A stretch of DNA of 24,089 nucleotides from a virus: positions 1 to 24,089 of the IMG/VR virus record IMGVR_UViG_3300045918_000266. The stretch is one strand, 5' to 3'. Positions 6,037-12,752 of this stretch are shown piece by piece. Within the stretch, counting starts at the first letter, position 1. Every line of letters starts with the position of its first letter. A model generated the notes under the pieces. The model was not told the DNA's origin and searched no databases. It saw only the letters and a list, made by a program, of their open reading frames with translations. Both the position numbers and the translations under genes were made by a program.

Positions 6037-6216
6037 TTATTTATTAATTTTTTTAACTGATTCAAAAAAGAAAGCGCTAACGTCTGGATATATTTCGCTA
6101 ACAAGTAATTCTAATTTTTTACGAGCTTCGCTTGGTGATTTCGCTAAAATAATGTGTGTAACTTTTCTAAATTGAGCAAATTCTGAAAAAATTGCTATTA
6201 CTTTATAATTATTCAT
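6037..6216 (-). CDS. Small hypothetical protein, 59 aa, first gene of autoregulated operon
   Basis: The frame runs from the ATG at 6216 to TAA at 6037 without interruption and encodes MNNYKVIAIF...FESVKKINK. The layout is strand, helix, strand, helix: a strand (YKVIAIFSEF), a second strand (THIILAKS), a helix (PSEARKKLELLVSEI) and a basic tail. GAGG lies five bases before the ATG, and the -10 TATAAT is about 35 bp upstream, giving a short leader. It is the first gene after the operator-promoter region, the usual place for an early host-takeover protein. No family recognised. Confidence 0.65.
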   Translation of the reverse strand: MNNYKVIAIFSEFAQFRKVTHIILAKSPSEARKKLELLVSEIYPDVSAFFFESVKKINK

Positions 6217-6250
6217 ATTAACCTCTTTGTTTGGTTGTGGTTATATAAAT

Positions 6251-6279
6251 ATTATACTATAGTTTACAGACAATGTAAA
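6251..6279 (-). promoter_or_regulatory. sigma70-type promoter TTTACA-N17-TATAAT
   Basis: On the minus strand the -35 is TTTACA (6274-6279, one mismatch from consensus), the spacer is exactly 17 bp and the -10 is TATAAT (6251-6256). The start point would be near 6244, about 28 bp before the ATG at 6216. This is the best promoter in the window. It lies in the only sizeable gap among the central genes (6217-6370) and drives the operon 6216-4672. The -35 element itself is part of a GTTTACA/TGTAAAC half-site. Confidence 0.8.
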
Positions 6280-6320
6280 CATTTATTTACACTGTTTACA
6301 ATTTTTTTCAATATTTTACA
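6262..6320. promoter_or_regulatory. Operator array of GTTTACA / TGTAAAC half-sites
   Basis: Half-sites are gtttaca (6262-6268), tgtaaac (6274-6280, inverted), tttaca (6286-6291), gtttaca (6294-6300) and ttttaca (6314-6320). The first two make a perfect 7-bp inverted repeat with a 5-bp centre lying across the spacer and -35 box. Tgtaaa (6274-6279) and tttaca (6286-6291) form a second overlapping palindrome. Binding here would block RNA polymerase. The XRE-type protein encoded by the fourth gene of the same operon is the obvious candidate ligand. The repeats are seen; the regulator is inferred. Confidence 0.7.
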
Positions 6321-6370
6321 ATTATAAGTGGTTGATTTTATATAGATATAGGCCTAAGTTATTGAATAGA

Positions 6371-7747
6371 CTAGTCATCATCCTCGTCTTCAAGGATTGA
6401 TTTTCTTGCTTGATGATAAGTATCTATAATGCTATCAATCTCACCAACCTCACCTACACCAGTGTTGTCCTCAATGTAGAAGTTTGCTAAAGCGATAGAC
6501 ATTACACAGTCATCATGTTTACCATCTGGAGCTTCATAACTAAATTTACCAGTCTTGGTGAAAGATAACTCTAAGATCTCAAACTCATTTCTTACTGTGG
6601 AAATATTTGGAATGTCGAGCACTCCATATTCAAATGACATAATCAATTTATTAATCAGATCGTTTTTAGATTGGTTTGTAAAGACATATGGTATAGCATT
6701 AAACTCTGCTGGAATAAAGTCTGTTAAACCACTACCAACTCCAGTCGCATCATAAATTAAATCGGTGCAATCAAATCTTGCTCCTAACATTTTACATTTC
6801 TCTAATACTGTTTTGTAATCTGTCTTATTTATTCTAGCATAGTAGATCATCTTCTTGGTGGTTAGAGAAAATACCGTTATCACCGTAAAGTCTACAGACT
6901 TAGCCCAGTCGATAGCCATGATGGTAGCTTCTTCTGAACAGATGTTCTTCCAATTTGAGTGGTACCATTCTTGCTGGTCAGATTCAAACTCAACTAATGC
7001 TCCTCTAAATACTCCATCTAAATTCTTAAATATACCTCCACCACCATCAATAAACTCTGCACCAAACTCTTGGCGTCTTACATGATCTGGTAAGTCTTTC
7101 ATTAGGTCGATAAGAAGAGGTGGATAATCTGGTCGCTTATTCCATGGTTGTTGAACAGCAAAGTAACGAGGTTTTGCTGGATCTTTACCATCTAAAAATA
7201 AATGATAGACCCAATTCTTTCCACGTGGAGTTGTGATGATTACAATCTTACAATTTTTCTTTCTTGCAATAGGAAGAATATTTTGTTGGAATACTGTTTT
7301 AGATATTAAAGCACCTTCATCTATAACAACTAAGTTATATCCTTTTGATACGATAGATTCAGGAGCGTCAGCAGATCTTAAAAATAACTTAGCATCATTC
7401 CAAAAATGAAGTTCATTATCTCCTTTCTTATATTCAAAGAAAGTGAAACCAGTTTCTGGACACTTATCATTAATGAATCTCTCTCCAGTATTTTCATTCA
7501 CACCAAAGAAAACATCTTCAATTGGAGCTTTAGCTATCTTATAATTGGGAGCAATCCAACAAACTTGTAGGTTTGGATATTTTAATATGGGAGGAAGAAC
7601 TATTGAACCAACAACAAAAAGTGTCTTACCCCACCCCCGGGAACAAATGATAATTATTACATCAGCATTTGACGCCATGATTTGATCAAGTACTTCAACT
7701 TGGCCAGCATGAGGTTCATAATTAACTTTTATTGTTGCTGTTCGCAT
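6371..7747 (-). CDS. terL: Terminase large subunit (packaging ATPase-nuclease), 458 aa
   Basis: The N-terminal ATPase has Walker A CSRGWGKT (35-42), Walker B LVVIDEG (139-145) and coupling motif ITTPRGKNW (about 172-180). The C-terminal RNase H-like nuclease has MAIDWAKSVDFT (about 279-289, first metal Asp), IYDATGVGSGLTD (second Asp) and HDDCVMSIALA (Asp 412/413). Length is normal for the family. It powers DNA translocation into the prohead and cuts the concatemer. The ATG at 7747 is preceded only by a purine-rich GAGAAG. Its first 26 bp lie inside the 3' end of the upstream endonuclease gene. Expected partner: the TerS candidate at 8237-8902. Confidence 0.95.
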   Translation of the reverse strand: MRTATIKVNYEPHAGQVEVLDQIMASNADVIIIICSRGWGKTLFVVGSIVLPPILKYPNLQVCWIAPNYKIAKAPIEDVFFGVNENTGERFINDKCPETGFTFFEYKKGDNELHFWNDAKLFLRSADAPESIVSKGYNLVVIDEGALISKTVFQQNILPIARKKNCKIVIITTPRGKNWVYHLFLDGKDPAKPRYFAVQQPWNKRPDYPPLLIDLMKDLPDHVRRQEFGAEFIDGGGGIFKNLDGVFRGALVEFESDQQEWYHSNWKNICSEEATIMAIDWAKSVDFTVITVFSLTTKKMIYYARINKTDYKTVLEKCKMLGARFDCTDLIYDATGVGSGLTDFIPAEFNAIPYVFTNQSKNDLINKLIMSFEYGVLDIPNISTVRNEFEILELSFTKTGKFSYEAPDGKHDDCVMSIALANFYIEDNTGVGEVGEIDSIIDTYHQARKSILEDEDDD

Positions 7748-8240
7748 ATTTTTCTTCTCTTCTTTTTTGAAAATATATCTTTAAGCCAGATGAAACATTT
7801 TTCCTATGCTCTTCACTATGAACAACTTTCTTTCTATTTGGATATTTAATTCCAGTAGCAGCTTTAGATAAATTAGCTCTTGCTTCTAAACTCTTTGGGC
7901 CCTTTTTAACTCTCATCTTCTTTAATGCTTCTTCAGTATGCTTATATCCTAAGCAGCCTTCTCCACCTAATGTGAGATTATATCCGTGTTGAGTTACTAA
8001 AGAATTAAATTGAGCCACATACTTAATTTCTAATTCATTTAAGTTTTCTTCATTATTTGTTTCAGCTAATACTTCCCACTTAAAGTTATCCCAACCATGT
8101 TTTCTCATTGCAGAGTATAAAGGATATTTTGTTTTCTTCATTCCTCTTTTATGCTCATCCATTCTAACTAAAAATTCTCTAGCGGTTTTGCCAATATAAA
8201 CTTTACCATTAATAGTATTGGTTATCTTATATATTATCAT
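7722..8240 (-). CDS. Free-standing GIY-YIG homing endonuclease with NUMOD3, 172 aa
   Basis: The GIY-YIG core is at residues 2-17 (IIY...VYIGKT). R26, H30 and the catalytic Glu region LNELEIKYVAQF (E71) are present, so the nuclease looks intact. After a GGEGC linker come NUMOD3-type DNA-binding repeats (GYKHTEEALKKMR, GPKSLEARANLSKAA). The ATG overlaps the terS stop (ATGA at 8237-8240). The 3' end runs 26 bp past the terL start, reading its Shine-Dalgarno as basic residues. Such genes spread by cutting phage genomes that lack them. It is closely similar to the genes at 15895 and 23714. It is a free-standing selfish gene, not inside an intron, since both flanking genes are intact. Confidence 0.92.
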   Translation of the reverse strand: MIIYKITNTINGKVYIGKTAREFLVRMDEHKRGMKKTKYPLYSAMRKHGWDNFKWEVLAETNNEENLNELEIKYVAQFNSLVTQHGYNLTLGGEGCLGYKHTEEALKKMRVKKGPKSLEARANLSKAATGIKYPNRKKVVHSEEHRKNVSSGLKIYFQKRREEKYANSNNKS

Positions 8241-8902
8241 TCAACAAATCCACCAAACAAATCTGGTGCTTCATTGTTTTCTACTAAGACTTCAGTCATG
8301 GTTTCATTCTTAGGCTCTGGTTGTTGCTCAGATTTATCTTCTTTTGTTGGTGTGATATCTACTATAGTTCTATTCTCAGTTACTATAGGAATATGTTTAG
8401 GCATTTCAACATTGATTTGAACTATACGAGAGTTTCCTGTTGCTGTTGAAGTATCTCTAAACTCTTTAGTAAATATGGTTAGAGAAGAGAGTAAGTCCTT
8501 CATATTATTATTTGAGATCATATAAGTAGGATCTTTTGCTTGCAACAATAATATCCTATTAACTTGAATCGTAATAGCTTCAGTTATCTTTGCAATCAAA
8601 CCTGTTTGAGACTTTGCTACCTTCTTCAATACAGCATCATACAGTTTATTTTGGTACTCTTCTTTTCTTCTTTGGAATTGATAAGACTTGTATATTTTCT
8701 TTGCCACATCAATAGCAACATGGTATTTTTCTGATAGTTGAACTACTGATAGATCATTAACAACATAATCTACCAACATAGCTTTCACCATATCAGTATA
8801 GAAGTTCTTTCCATTATTCTCTATTGAGTTCTCAACTTCAACCTTTAGATCCTCTTTAACGTCTGCATCTAATTCTGGAGCATTATTGTTTTGCTGGCTC
8901 AT
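8237..8902 (-). CDS. Probable terminase small subunit, 221 aa
   Basis: Residues about 38-75 form a helix-turn-helix (AMLVDYVVNDLSVVQLSEKY and HVAIDVAKKIYKSYQFQRRK). A long helical oligomerisation region follows (about 76-150, ending with an FTKEFRDTSTATG segment), then a strand IVQINVEM and a disordered acidic tail. This order is that of phage small terminases, which bind pac/cos DNA and stimulate TerL. Identification also rests on its place directly before terL, interrupted only by the endonuclease gene. The ribosome binding site is modest (GAGA). The gene overlaps the previous one by 20 bp. Another HTH DNA-binding role is possible. Confidence 0.7.
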   Translation of the reverse strand: MSQQNNNAPELDADVKEDLKVEVENSIENNGKNFYTDMVKAMLVDYVVNDLSVVQLSEKYHVAIDVAKKIYKSYQFQRRKEEYQNKLYDAVLKKVAKSQTGLIAKITEAITIQVNRILLLQAKDPTYMISNNNMKDLLSSLTIFTKEFRDTSTATGNSRIVQINVEMPKHIPIVTENRTIVDITPTKEDKSEQQPEPKNETMTEVLVENNEAPDLFGGFVE

Positions 8903-9215
8903 TTAAATCTCTATTTTGGGAATAATAATCATTTAATATTCCATCTAATATTTGATGTTGATTTTGAACTTCAGTTAATTTAAACTGCGCTGTTTTAATA
9001 GTATCTGCAACAGCTTTTCTAAATTCAGGAGTGCTTACTGGAATAATAGACTCATAAATAACTTTAGTAGTTGTGAAGGCTATTAACTCTCCATCATGAT
9101 TTGGTCTTAATGACTCAGCATAAACAGCGAGTTGAACTACAATTCCGTTGTGGTGATCTTTACTTAAAACAATACACGCTAAATTATCATTGTGAATATA
9201 AACTTTGCTCTTCAT
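8883..9215 (-). CDS. Hypothetical protein, 110 aa
   Basis: Not recognised. The N-terminal half is beta-rich (KVYIHNDNLACIVLSKD, then GIVVQLAVYAES) and the C-terminal half is helical (FRKAVADTIKTAQFKLTEVQ). GGAG lies eight bases before the ATG at 9215, which overlaps the sigma gene stop by one base (TAATG). It sits between the sigma-like factor and TerS, so it is probably expressed late with packaging genes. Function unknown. Confidence 0.6.
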   Translation of the reverse strand: MKSKVYIHNDNLACIVLSKDHHNGIVVQLAVYAESLRPNHDGELIAFTTTKVIYESIIPVSTPEFRKAVADTIKTAQFKLTEVQNQHQILDGILNDYYSQNRDLNEPAKQ

Positions 9216-9802
9216 TAGAAATTCTCCATCTTTACTTTAATAACTTTAATCGATTTTATTAAATCAATTCTCTTTACTGTAAGCTTCTCTTCCATTTCAT
9301 CAAGCGTATGCCCATAAATCAAATGCATAACTAAAACTTTCGTCTCTAAATCAGAAAGTCTTCCCACTAAATGCTCAAACTTTTTAGCGTATAATAACCA
9401 ATCTTCAGCAGTAGTGAAATCAATCATTTCTTCTGAGTCATAAAAAACTTCTGGACAATAGAGTTTAGATTGTGAATTCTTTTTAGAGGAAATCTTCTTT
9501 GATAAATTCCCCATTTGATAATAGAGAATAGATGAAAGATATGTGGTCATCTTTAATTTACGTTCGGTATCAAACGTTGCTACGCCTCTCCACATAAGAA
9601 CTCTAATGTGTTGCAACAAATCATCGGTGTCCCAACCAAATGTTTCAAACGTAGCATTCTTATATTTATAAACATACTTATTAACGATGAACGACATTTC
9701 ATTCTTTATTAGTCGTTCTACTTCAATACCAATGCGATTAGTTTCTTTCTCTGAAAGAGCAAGTAAAACATTCTTTGTCTTATTTCTAGCCGTCTTAGCC
9801 AT
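9215..9802 (-). CDS. RNA polymerase sigma-like factor, 195 aa
   Basis: Residues about 36-109 read as sigma region 2: a helix pair with DTDDLLQHIRVLMWRGVATF (the usual EDLLQEG.lal..Ai.rFD layout) and FDTERKLKMTTYLSSIL, then a basic KKISSKKN. The C-terminus (about 145-195, LSDLETKVLVMHLIYGHTLDEMEEKLTV split by a turn) resembles the region 4 HTH frame. It would direct host RNA polymerase to phage promoters, as T4 gp55 does for late genes. A TTG 12 bp upstream is in frame, but the ATG at 9802 with GGAAG upstream is preferred. The location just ahead of the terminase genes supports a late-gene role, which is inferred. Confidence 0.78.
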   Translation of the reverse strand: MAKTARNKTKNVLLALSEKETNRIGIEVERLIKNEMSFIVNKYVYKYKNATFETFGWDTDDLLQHIRVLMWRGVATFDTERKLKMTTYLSSILYYQMGNLSKKISSKKNSQSKLYCPEVFYDSEEMIDFTTAEDWLLYAKKFEHLVGRLSDLETKVLVMHLIYGHTLDEMEEKLTVKRIDLIKSIKVIKVKMENF

Positions 9803-9823
9803 ACATGCTTCCAATTTTATAGG

Positions 9824-10165
9824 TTACTCTTCAGTTTTGTCTGAAGCTTTTTTATCTGCATAAAACACTATCGTGTAAACATTTGATCCAACAAAAGTTT
9901 GAGTCACCAATTTCATATCGTGTTCTTCAAGAAATGCATTAATCTCTCTATCAACATCAGCAATAATTTGGCTCTTGAAAATCTTAGCTCTAATATTTCC
10001 TTTCTTTGGTTCATAGAATAAAGAGATGATAAACTTACCTTTAGCAACAGACTCATTTTGTGTAGCAAACTTTAATGTTGCTGTAGCTAAGAAATCGTTT
10101 AGTTGTTGCTCAATGGAGTCTTTTGTTTTTTGTAACTTGTTAAATGACAAAGTTTTGATTAGCAT
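9824..10165 (-). CDS. Hypothetical protein, 113 aa, start codon in hairpin
   Basis: Not firmly recognised. The core is strand, strand, helix, strand (GKFIISLFYEP, AKIFKSQ, VDREINAFLEEHDMKLV, YTIVFYADK), preceded by a basic amphipathic helix. The core resembles small proteins of the Cse60 type, but only by eye. AAGGA is nine bases before the ATG at 10165, and both lie in a 12-bp inverted repeat (10164-10202) that could hide the start. The gene precedes the sigma-like factor, with a 21-bp gap to its start. Function unknown. Confidence 0.6.
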   Translation of the reverse strand: MLIKTLSFNKLQKTKDSIEQQLNDFLATATLKFATQNESVAKGKFIISLFYEPKKGNIRAKIFKSQIIADVDREINAFLEEHDMKLVTQTFVGSNVYTIVFYADKKASDKTEE

Positions 10166-10202
10166 ATTCTATATTCCTTGTTTAGATTATAATATAGAAT
10201 AT
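10164..10202 (-). promoter_or_regulatory. Start-codon-sequestering hairpin
   Basis: A perfect 12-bp inverted repeat, atattctatatt (10164-10175) and aatatagaatat (10191-10202), surrounds a 15-nt loop. On the transcript the 3' arm contains the first two bases of the AUG at 10165, and the Shine-Dalgarno AAGGA spans the edge of the loop. The stem is all weak pairs except two G-C, so it would be of moderate strength. A TATAAT is also present within the loop region (10186-10191) but without a -35. It could alternatively be a protein operator, being symmetrical DNA. Confidence 0.5.
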
Positions 10203-10231
10203 TACTATTGAGTTATTTTATTTTGATATTC

Positions 10232-10429
10232 CTATTCAATTTTTTGAAAAATCCAAGTTATTTCTATTCCTACTTGGATTTTTTGATCAGCTAAGTGGTT
10301 GTTGAGAACTTTAAGGTCCTTCTCAATTTTAGGATAGAAAACGCTATCAATTAACTTTCTAGCATTTTCCATCTCATTATCATTAACTGTTTCTTTAGGT
10401 AACTTCTTTTTTTTAAACGGGTGCCACAT
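10232..10429 (-). CDS. Hypothetical small basic protein, 65 aa
   Basis: Not recognised. The start is strongly basic (MWHPFKKKKLPKE), followed by an amphipathic helix and an aliphatic C-terminus (VGIEITWIFQKIE). AGAGGA lies about eight bases before the ATG at 10429. It overlaps the upstream gene by 17 bp and is followed by the 66-bp gap containing the start-codon hairpin. The basic end could contact membrane or nucleic acid. Function unknown. Confidence 0.55.
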   Translation of the reverse strand: MWHPFKKKKLPKETVNDNEMENARKLIDSVFYPKIEKDLKVLNNHLADQKIQVGIEITWIFQKIE

Positions 10430-10829
10430 TTTCAGTTTCCTCTTCCTTTTTAATAGCTAGGTTTTCTGTAGCATTTATTCTATCAATGTGAGCTTGAACC
10501 AATTCGTTTGTTCTTGTAACATACTCAGTATATGCCATCTCAAATGAAGGATCTTTTAGTTTTTCTAACTCATAGAAACGAACATACATAACTTCTAATG
10601 AGGCTTTAGAGATAACTTCGCAAGCATATAATCTTTTTTCTAATGAGACTAAAAATGTTCTCATCAAATGGTTATACATGCCATCAACTCTCGTTTTATA
10701 GAGCGCCAAATCTTTATTGGTATTTGCAATAAACTCTTGAATTTTGCCAGTAACCTGTCTAGATCCTTTGTCTAATAGTGTAGCTAACTTTTTCACCTTA
10801 ACTTGTGCCAATTCTTCTTCAGTAAACAT
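10413..10829 (-). CDS. Hypothetical all-helical protein, 138 aa
   Basis: Not recognised. The whole protein is predicted helical and charged (for example EEELAQVKVKKLATLLDKG, then a long central helix, then ELVQAHIDRINATENLAIKK). One cysteine lies in the middle. There is no signal or membrane segment. AGGAG lies five bases before the ATG. It could be a structural scaffold-like or accessory protein, but nothing specific supports this. It is part of the string of small genes between the RuvC-like and sigma-like genes. Confidence 0.6.
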   Translation of the reverse strand: MFTEEELAQVKVKKLATLLDKGSRQVTGKIQEFIANTNKDLALYKTRVDGMYNHLMRTFLVSLEKRLYACEVISKASLEVMYVRFYELEKLKDPSFEMAYTEYVTRTNELVQAHIDRINATENLAIKKEEETENVAPV

Positions 10830-10837
10830 AATATCTC

Positions 10838-11029
10838 CTATTTTAACAACTCAACTTGGTGTATTTTTAATATTAAACCATTATCTAAATGCAATTCATA
10901 AATGTTTGATGCAGACTCATATAAGCTTAAGAGTCCTCCATTCTTTACTAAATGGATAACCGTATAAATTTTATTATCTACTAAAGATTTTACCTTATCA
11001 CCAGTTCTAATAATAGTTTGTCCATTCAT
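10838..11029 (-). CDS. Small SH3-like beta protein, 63 aa
   Basis: The sequence has the rhythm of a small beta barrel: GDKVKSLVDNKIYTVIHLVKNGGLLSLYE and later LHLDNGLILKIHQVELLK (given as landmarks GDKVKSLVDNKIYTV and LHLDNGLILKI). This is the layout of phage SH3/KOW-like short proteins. The frame is open further upstream, but the ATG at 11029 has GGAG seven bases before it and overlaps the TGA of the RuvC-like gene (ATGA), so this start is chosen. No named family. Possibly nucleic-acid or protein binding. Confidence 0.6.
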   Translation of the reverse strand: MNGQTIIRTGDKVKSLVDNKIYTVIHLVKNGGLLSLYESASNIYELHLDNGLILKIHQVELLK

Positions 11030-11748
11030 TGTTGAGCTCCAAGCTTCTTTATAAATGCTAGACCTAAACAAATAGAGTCAGCAATATCGTTATCTTTTTT
11101 CTTAAACTTAAGATTAAAATACTCATTCACGTAATTCACCGACAATGTTTTACTATTTATTTTACCCTTAACTTTACCGTCTTCTTTATAACGATAACTT
11201 CTCATCATCTTCTTGGCTTCAAGCATCATGGCTCTTTCGAATGTCTTCTTAATCTTGTTTGCTTCACGCTTCTTTAAACAACGAGATAACTCTAATTCAT
11301 GAGACAATTTATTATGTTCACAACAAATCTTATAACATTTTTCAAGCTCTTCTTTTCTTGCGGTACTAATTTCTTTATTATCTTTTCTTTGTTCTTTGTC
11401 TAAAGAAATGCCAAGCAACCATCGCCACTCAGAAGTATCAATGTAATTAACTTTAGCCTTAAATCTATCGTTCAAAGCAAAATGAATAAACTCTAAACAT
11501 TTTTGAGAATATCTATTCTTTCCTTTATTGGTTTCTTCTATAACAATATGATCTGGCATTATCTCTTGAGCTACCTTTAATAAGTCTTCAGCTAAAGCTT
11601 TAGCCATTGCTATATAATTATGTGGATAGTTTTCAGAAGTCTCATCACCAATAATTTTAGAGGTAACGAGACCATAAGAGATAAGCTTACCATCTTGAAT
11701 AACAGACCAACCAGACTTAGTTGATAAATCTAGTGATAGAACTTTCAT
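11026..11748 (-). CDS. RuvC-like Holliday junction resolvase, 240 aa
   Basis: RNase H-fold resolvase motifs: LSLDLSTKSGWSV at the N-terminus (first catalytic D7), HIVIEET (E71/E72) and NDIADSICLGLAF near the C-terminus (D221 and D224). These correspond to the D-E-D-D tetrad of RuvC. It is larger than E. coli RuvC because of a lysine/glutamate-rich helical insert (about residues 115-195). It would cut branched DNA before packaging and resolve recombination intermediates, like T4 gp49 in role but not in fold. It starts 2 bp after the lipoprotein stop with a weak Shine-Dalgarno, so it is probably coupled. It could also be a RuvC-family nuclease of other specificity. Confidence 0.85.
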   Translation of the reverse strand: MKVLSLDLSTKSGWSVIQDGKLISYGLVTSKIIGDETSENYPHNYIAMAKALAEDLLKVAQEIMPDHIVIEETNKGKNRYSQKCLEFIHFALNDRFKAKVNYIDTSEWRWLLGISLDKEQRKDNKEISTARKEELEKCYKICCEHNKLSHELELSRCLKKREANKIKKTFERAMMLEAKKMMRSYRYKEDGKVKGKINSKTLSVNYVNEYFNLKFKKKDNDIADSICLGLAFIKKLGAQQ

Positions 11749-11749
11749 C

Positions 11750-12169
11750 TTATTCTTTGTCTACATTTTGTAACGATTGGTGTTCAAGAAAGTTGTGAAT
11801 TTGATGTCCAATAATTTTATTAAGGTTATCGTTCATAAGTTTAAGGTTTTTTTTAATTTCTTTAGTGCATCTGTTATCTAATAAGATGCAAGCAGTCTCT
11901 AATTCTTTTTTAATCTCAATAAAGTCGTCGATTGGAGTTATAATTGCTCCACCGCGTTTGTCGTTAGGCTGAAGCAAGTCTATTAACTCTTCAAAGTTTA
12001 ATGTTGTTAACTGACCAGATATAAGTGTTACACAATCTGCACCAGCATCGACTACACCAGCAACAGCGCAGTGAGTGGTGTCTTTAATTTTTACCGATCC
12101 GCACGCTTGTAGAACCATCATTAAACTTAATAAGCTTAATAAGATCATCTTGTTCTTTTTTGTGGGCAT
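11750..12169 (-). CDS. Predicted lipoprotein, o-spanin candidate, 139 aa
   Basis: Residues 1-22 are a lipoprotein signal: basic MPTKKNK, hydrophobic ILLSLLSLMMV, then lipobox LQAC with C23 as acylation site. The mature part has three more cysteines pairing plausibly (C35, C47, and CILLDNRC near 93-100) and a helical C-terminus. The ATG at 12169 with AGGAG seven bases upstream is preferred over an in-frame ATG 39 bp upstream. Its first 86 bp overlap, in another frame, the 3' end of the membrane protein gene. That layout is typical of spanin pairs. It would be anchored in the outer membrane. A general phage lipoprotein (for example superinfection exclusion) is the alternative. Confidence 0.7.
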   Translation of the reverse strand: MPTKKNKMILLSLLSLMMVLQACGSVKIKDTTHCAVAGVVDAGADCVTLISGQLTTLNFEELIDLLQPNDKRGGAIITPIDDFIEIKKELETACILLDNRCTKEIKKNLKLMNDNLNKIIGHQIHNFLEHQSLQNVDKE

Positions 12170-12464
12170 CTTTAAACTCCTGCGAATCAATACCTTTATT
12201 GGTAGCAATTATTTTTAATTTCAATTGAATTTTTTCAAACTCTTTTTGGTGAATTTCATCTTGAAGAATAACTTTCTCAATTTTTATAAACCGTACAATG
12301 TAAGGATATAATTTGTTTGTTCCATAAATAATGATCTTAGTGATCATCATTGCAAGCCAACCTTGTGGAGATATAGATAAGGAGACCATTGCATCAGCAA
12401 TGGCCACCTTAATCATGACATCCCAAACATAACTTTTAAATAGATCTGCGAAGTCAATAGTCAT
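12084..12464 (-). CDS. Membrane protein with charged helical tail, i-spanin or holin candidate, 126 aa
   Basis: Two hydrophobic stretches occur in the first half (about 13-32 and 34-58, the second being WLAMMITKIIIYGTNKLYPY). A long charged helix follows (residues about 63-115, rich in K, E, Q and D). The membrane anchor plus coiled domain, with a lipoprotein gene overlapping the 3' end by 86 bp, resembles i-spanin/o-spanin organisation. The two hydrophobic stretches and a proline between them would also fit a small holin or unrelated membrane protein. The start at 12464 has AGGA immediately upstream and lies just past the previous stop. Confidence 0.55.
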   Translation of the reverse strand: MTIDFADLFKSYVWDVMIKVAIADAMVSLSISPQGWLAMMITKIIIYGTNKLYPYIVRFIKIEKVILQDEIHQKEFEKIQLKLKIIATNKGIDSQEFKDAHKKEQDDLIKLIKFNDGSTSVRIGKN

Positions 12465-12466
12465 TA

Positions 12467-12706
12467 TTATCCTACTTGTCCATCAATTTTATCAACAGCT
12501 GGAAGAACAACCCCATCTAATTGATCAATAAACGGCATAACTAGATCGTCAACTTTGTTAGTTGAAAGAACAGCAGACTCTTTTAACCAAGTCTTTACAG
12601 CTGCGTAAATGTGTTTAACTTCTTCTTCAGCTACATTTTTAAGAGCTGGAATTTCTGTATCAGAAATTTTCTTTGCAAGGTCTTTTAAATCATAAGCTTT
12701 TTCCAT
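12467..12706 (-). CDS. Hypothetical protein, 79 aa
   Basis: Not recognised. It is mostly helical and acidic, with an amphipathic C-terminal stretch (VDDLVMPFIDQLDGVVLPAV cut into repeats of D-x-x-V/L) in which the pattern (I/V)DxLDGxVLPAVDKIDG shows an internal near-repeat. AAAGGAG lies six bases before the ATG, a strong site. It leads the membrane protein and lipoprotein genes, separated from the preceding large gene by about 46 bp that contain a small AT-rich hairpin. Function unknown. Confidence 0.55.
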   Translation of the reverse strand: MEKAYDLKDLAKKISDTEIPALKNVAEEEVKHIYAAVKTWLKESAVLSTNKVDDLVMPFIDQLDGVVLPAVDKIDGQVG

Positions 12707-12726
12707 AAAATTCTCCTTTAAAATTA

Positions 12727-12745
12727 TTATAGTTCTTCACTATAA
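12727..12745 (-). terminator. Weak AT-rich stem-loop after the SbcCD gene
   Basis: Ttatagt (12727-12733) and actataa (12739-12745) form a 7-bp stem with a 5-nt loop. On the minus strand it is followed by TAATTTTA. It sits just past the stop of the 1092-residue gene. The stem has a single G-C pair, so termination would be inefficient. The same DNA contains TATAAT on the minus strand without a good -35. Confidence 0.3.
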
Positions 12746-12752
12746 GATGTTA

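Noticed and set aside
6243-6251. T4-like late promoter TATAAATA on the plus strand
   Set aside because: No plus-strand gene follows and such strings are expected by chance in this AT-rich region.
7722-8240. Group I intron in the terminase genes
   Set aside because: Both terS and terL frames are complete without splicing, and the endonuclease starts and stops by overlap with them, so it is a free-standing gene.
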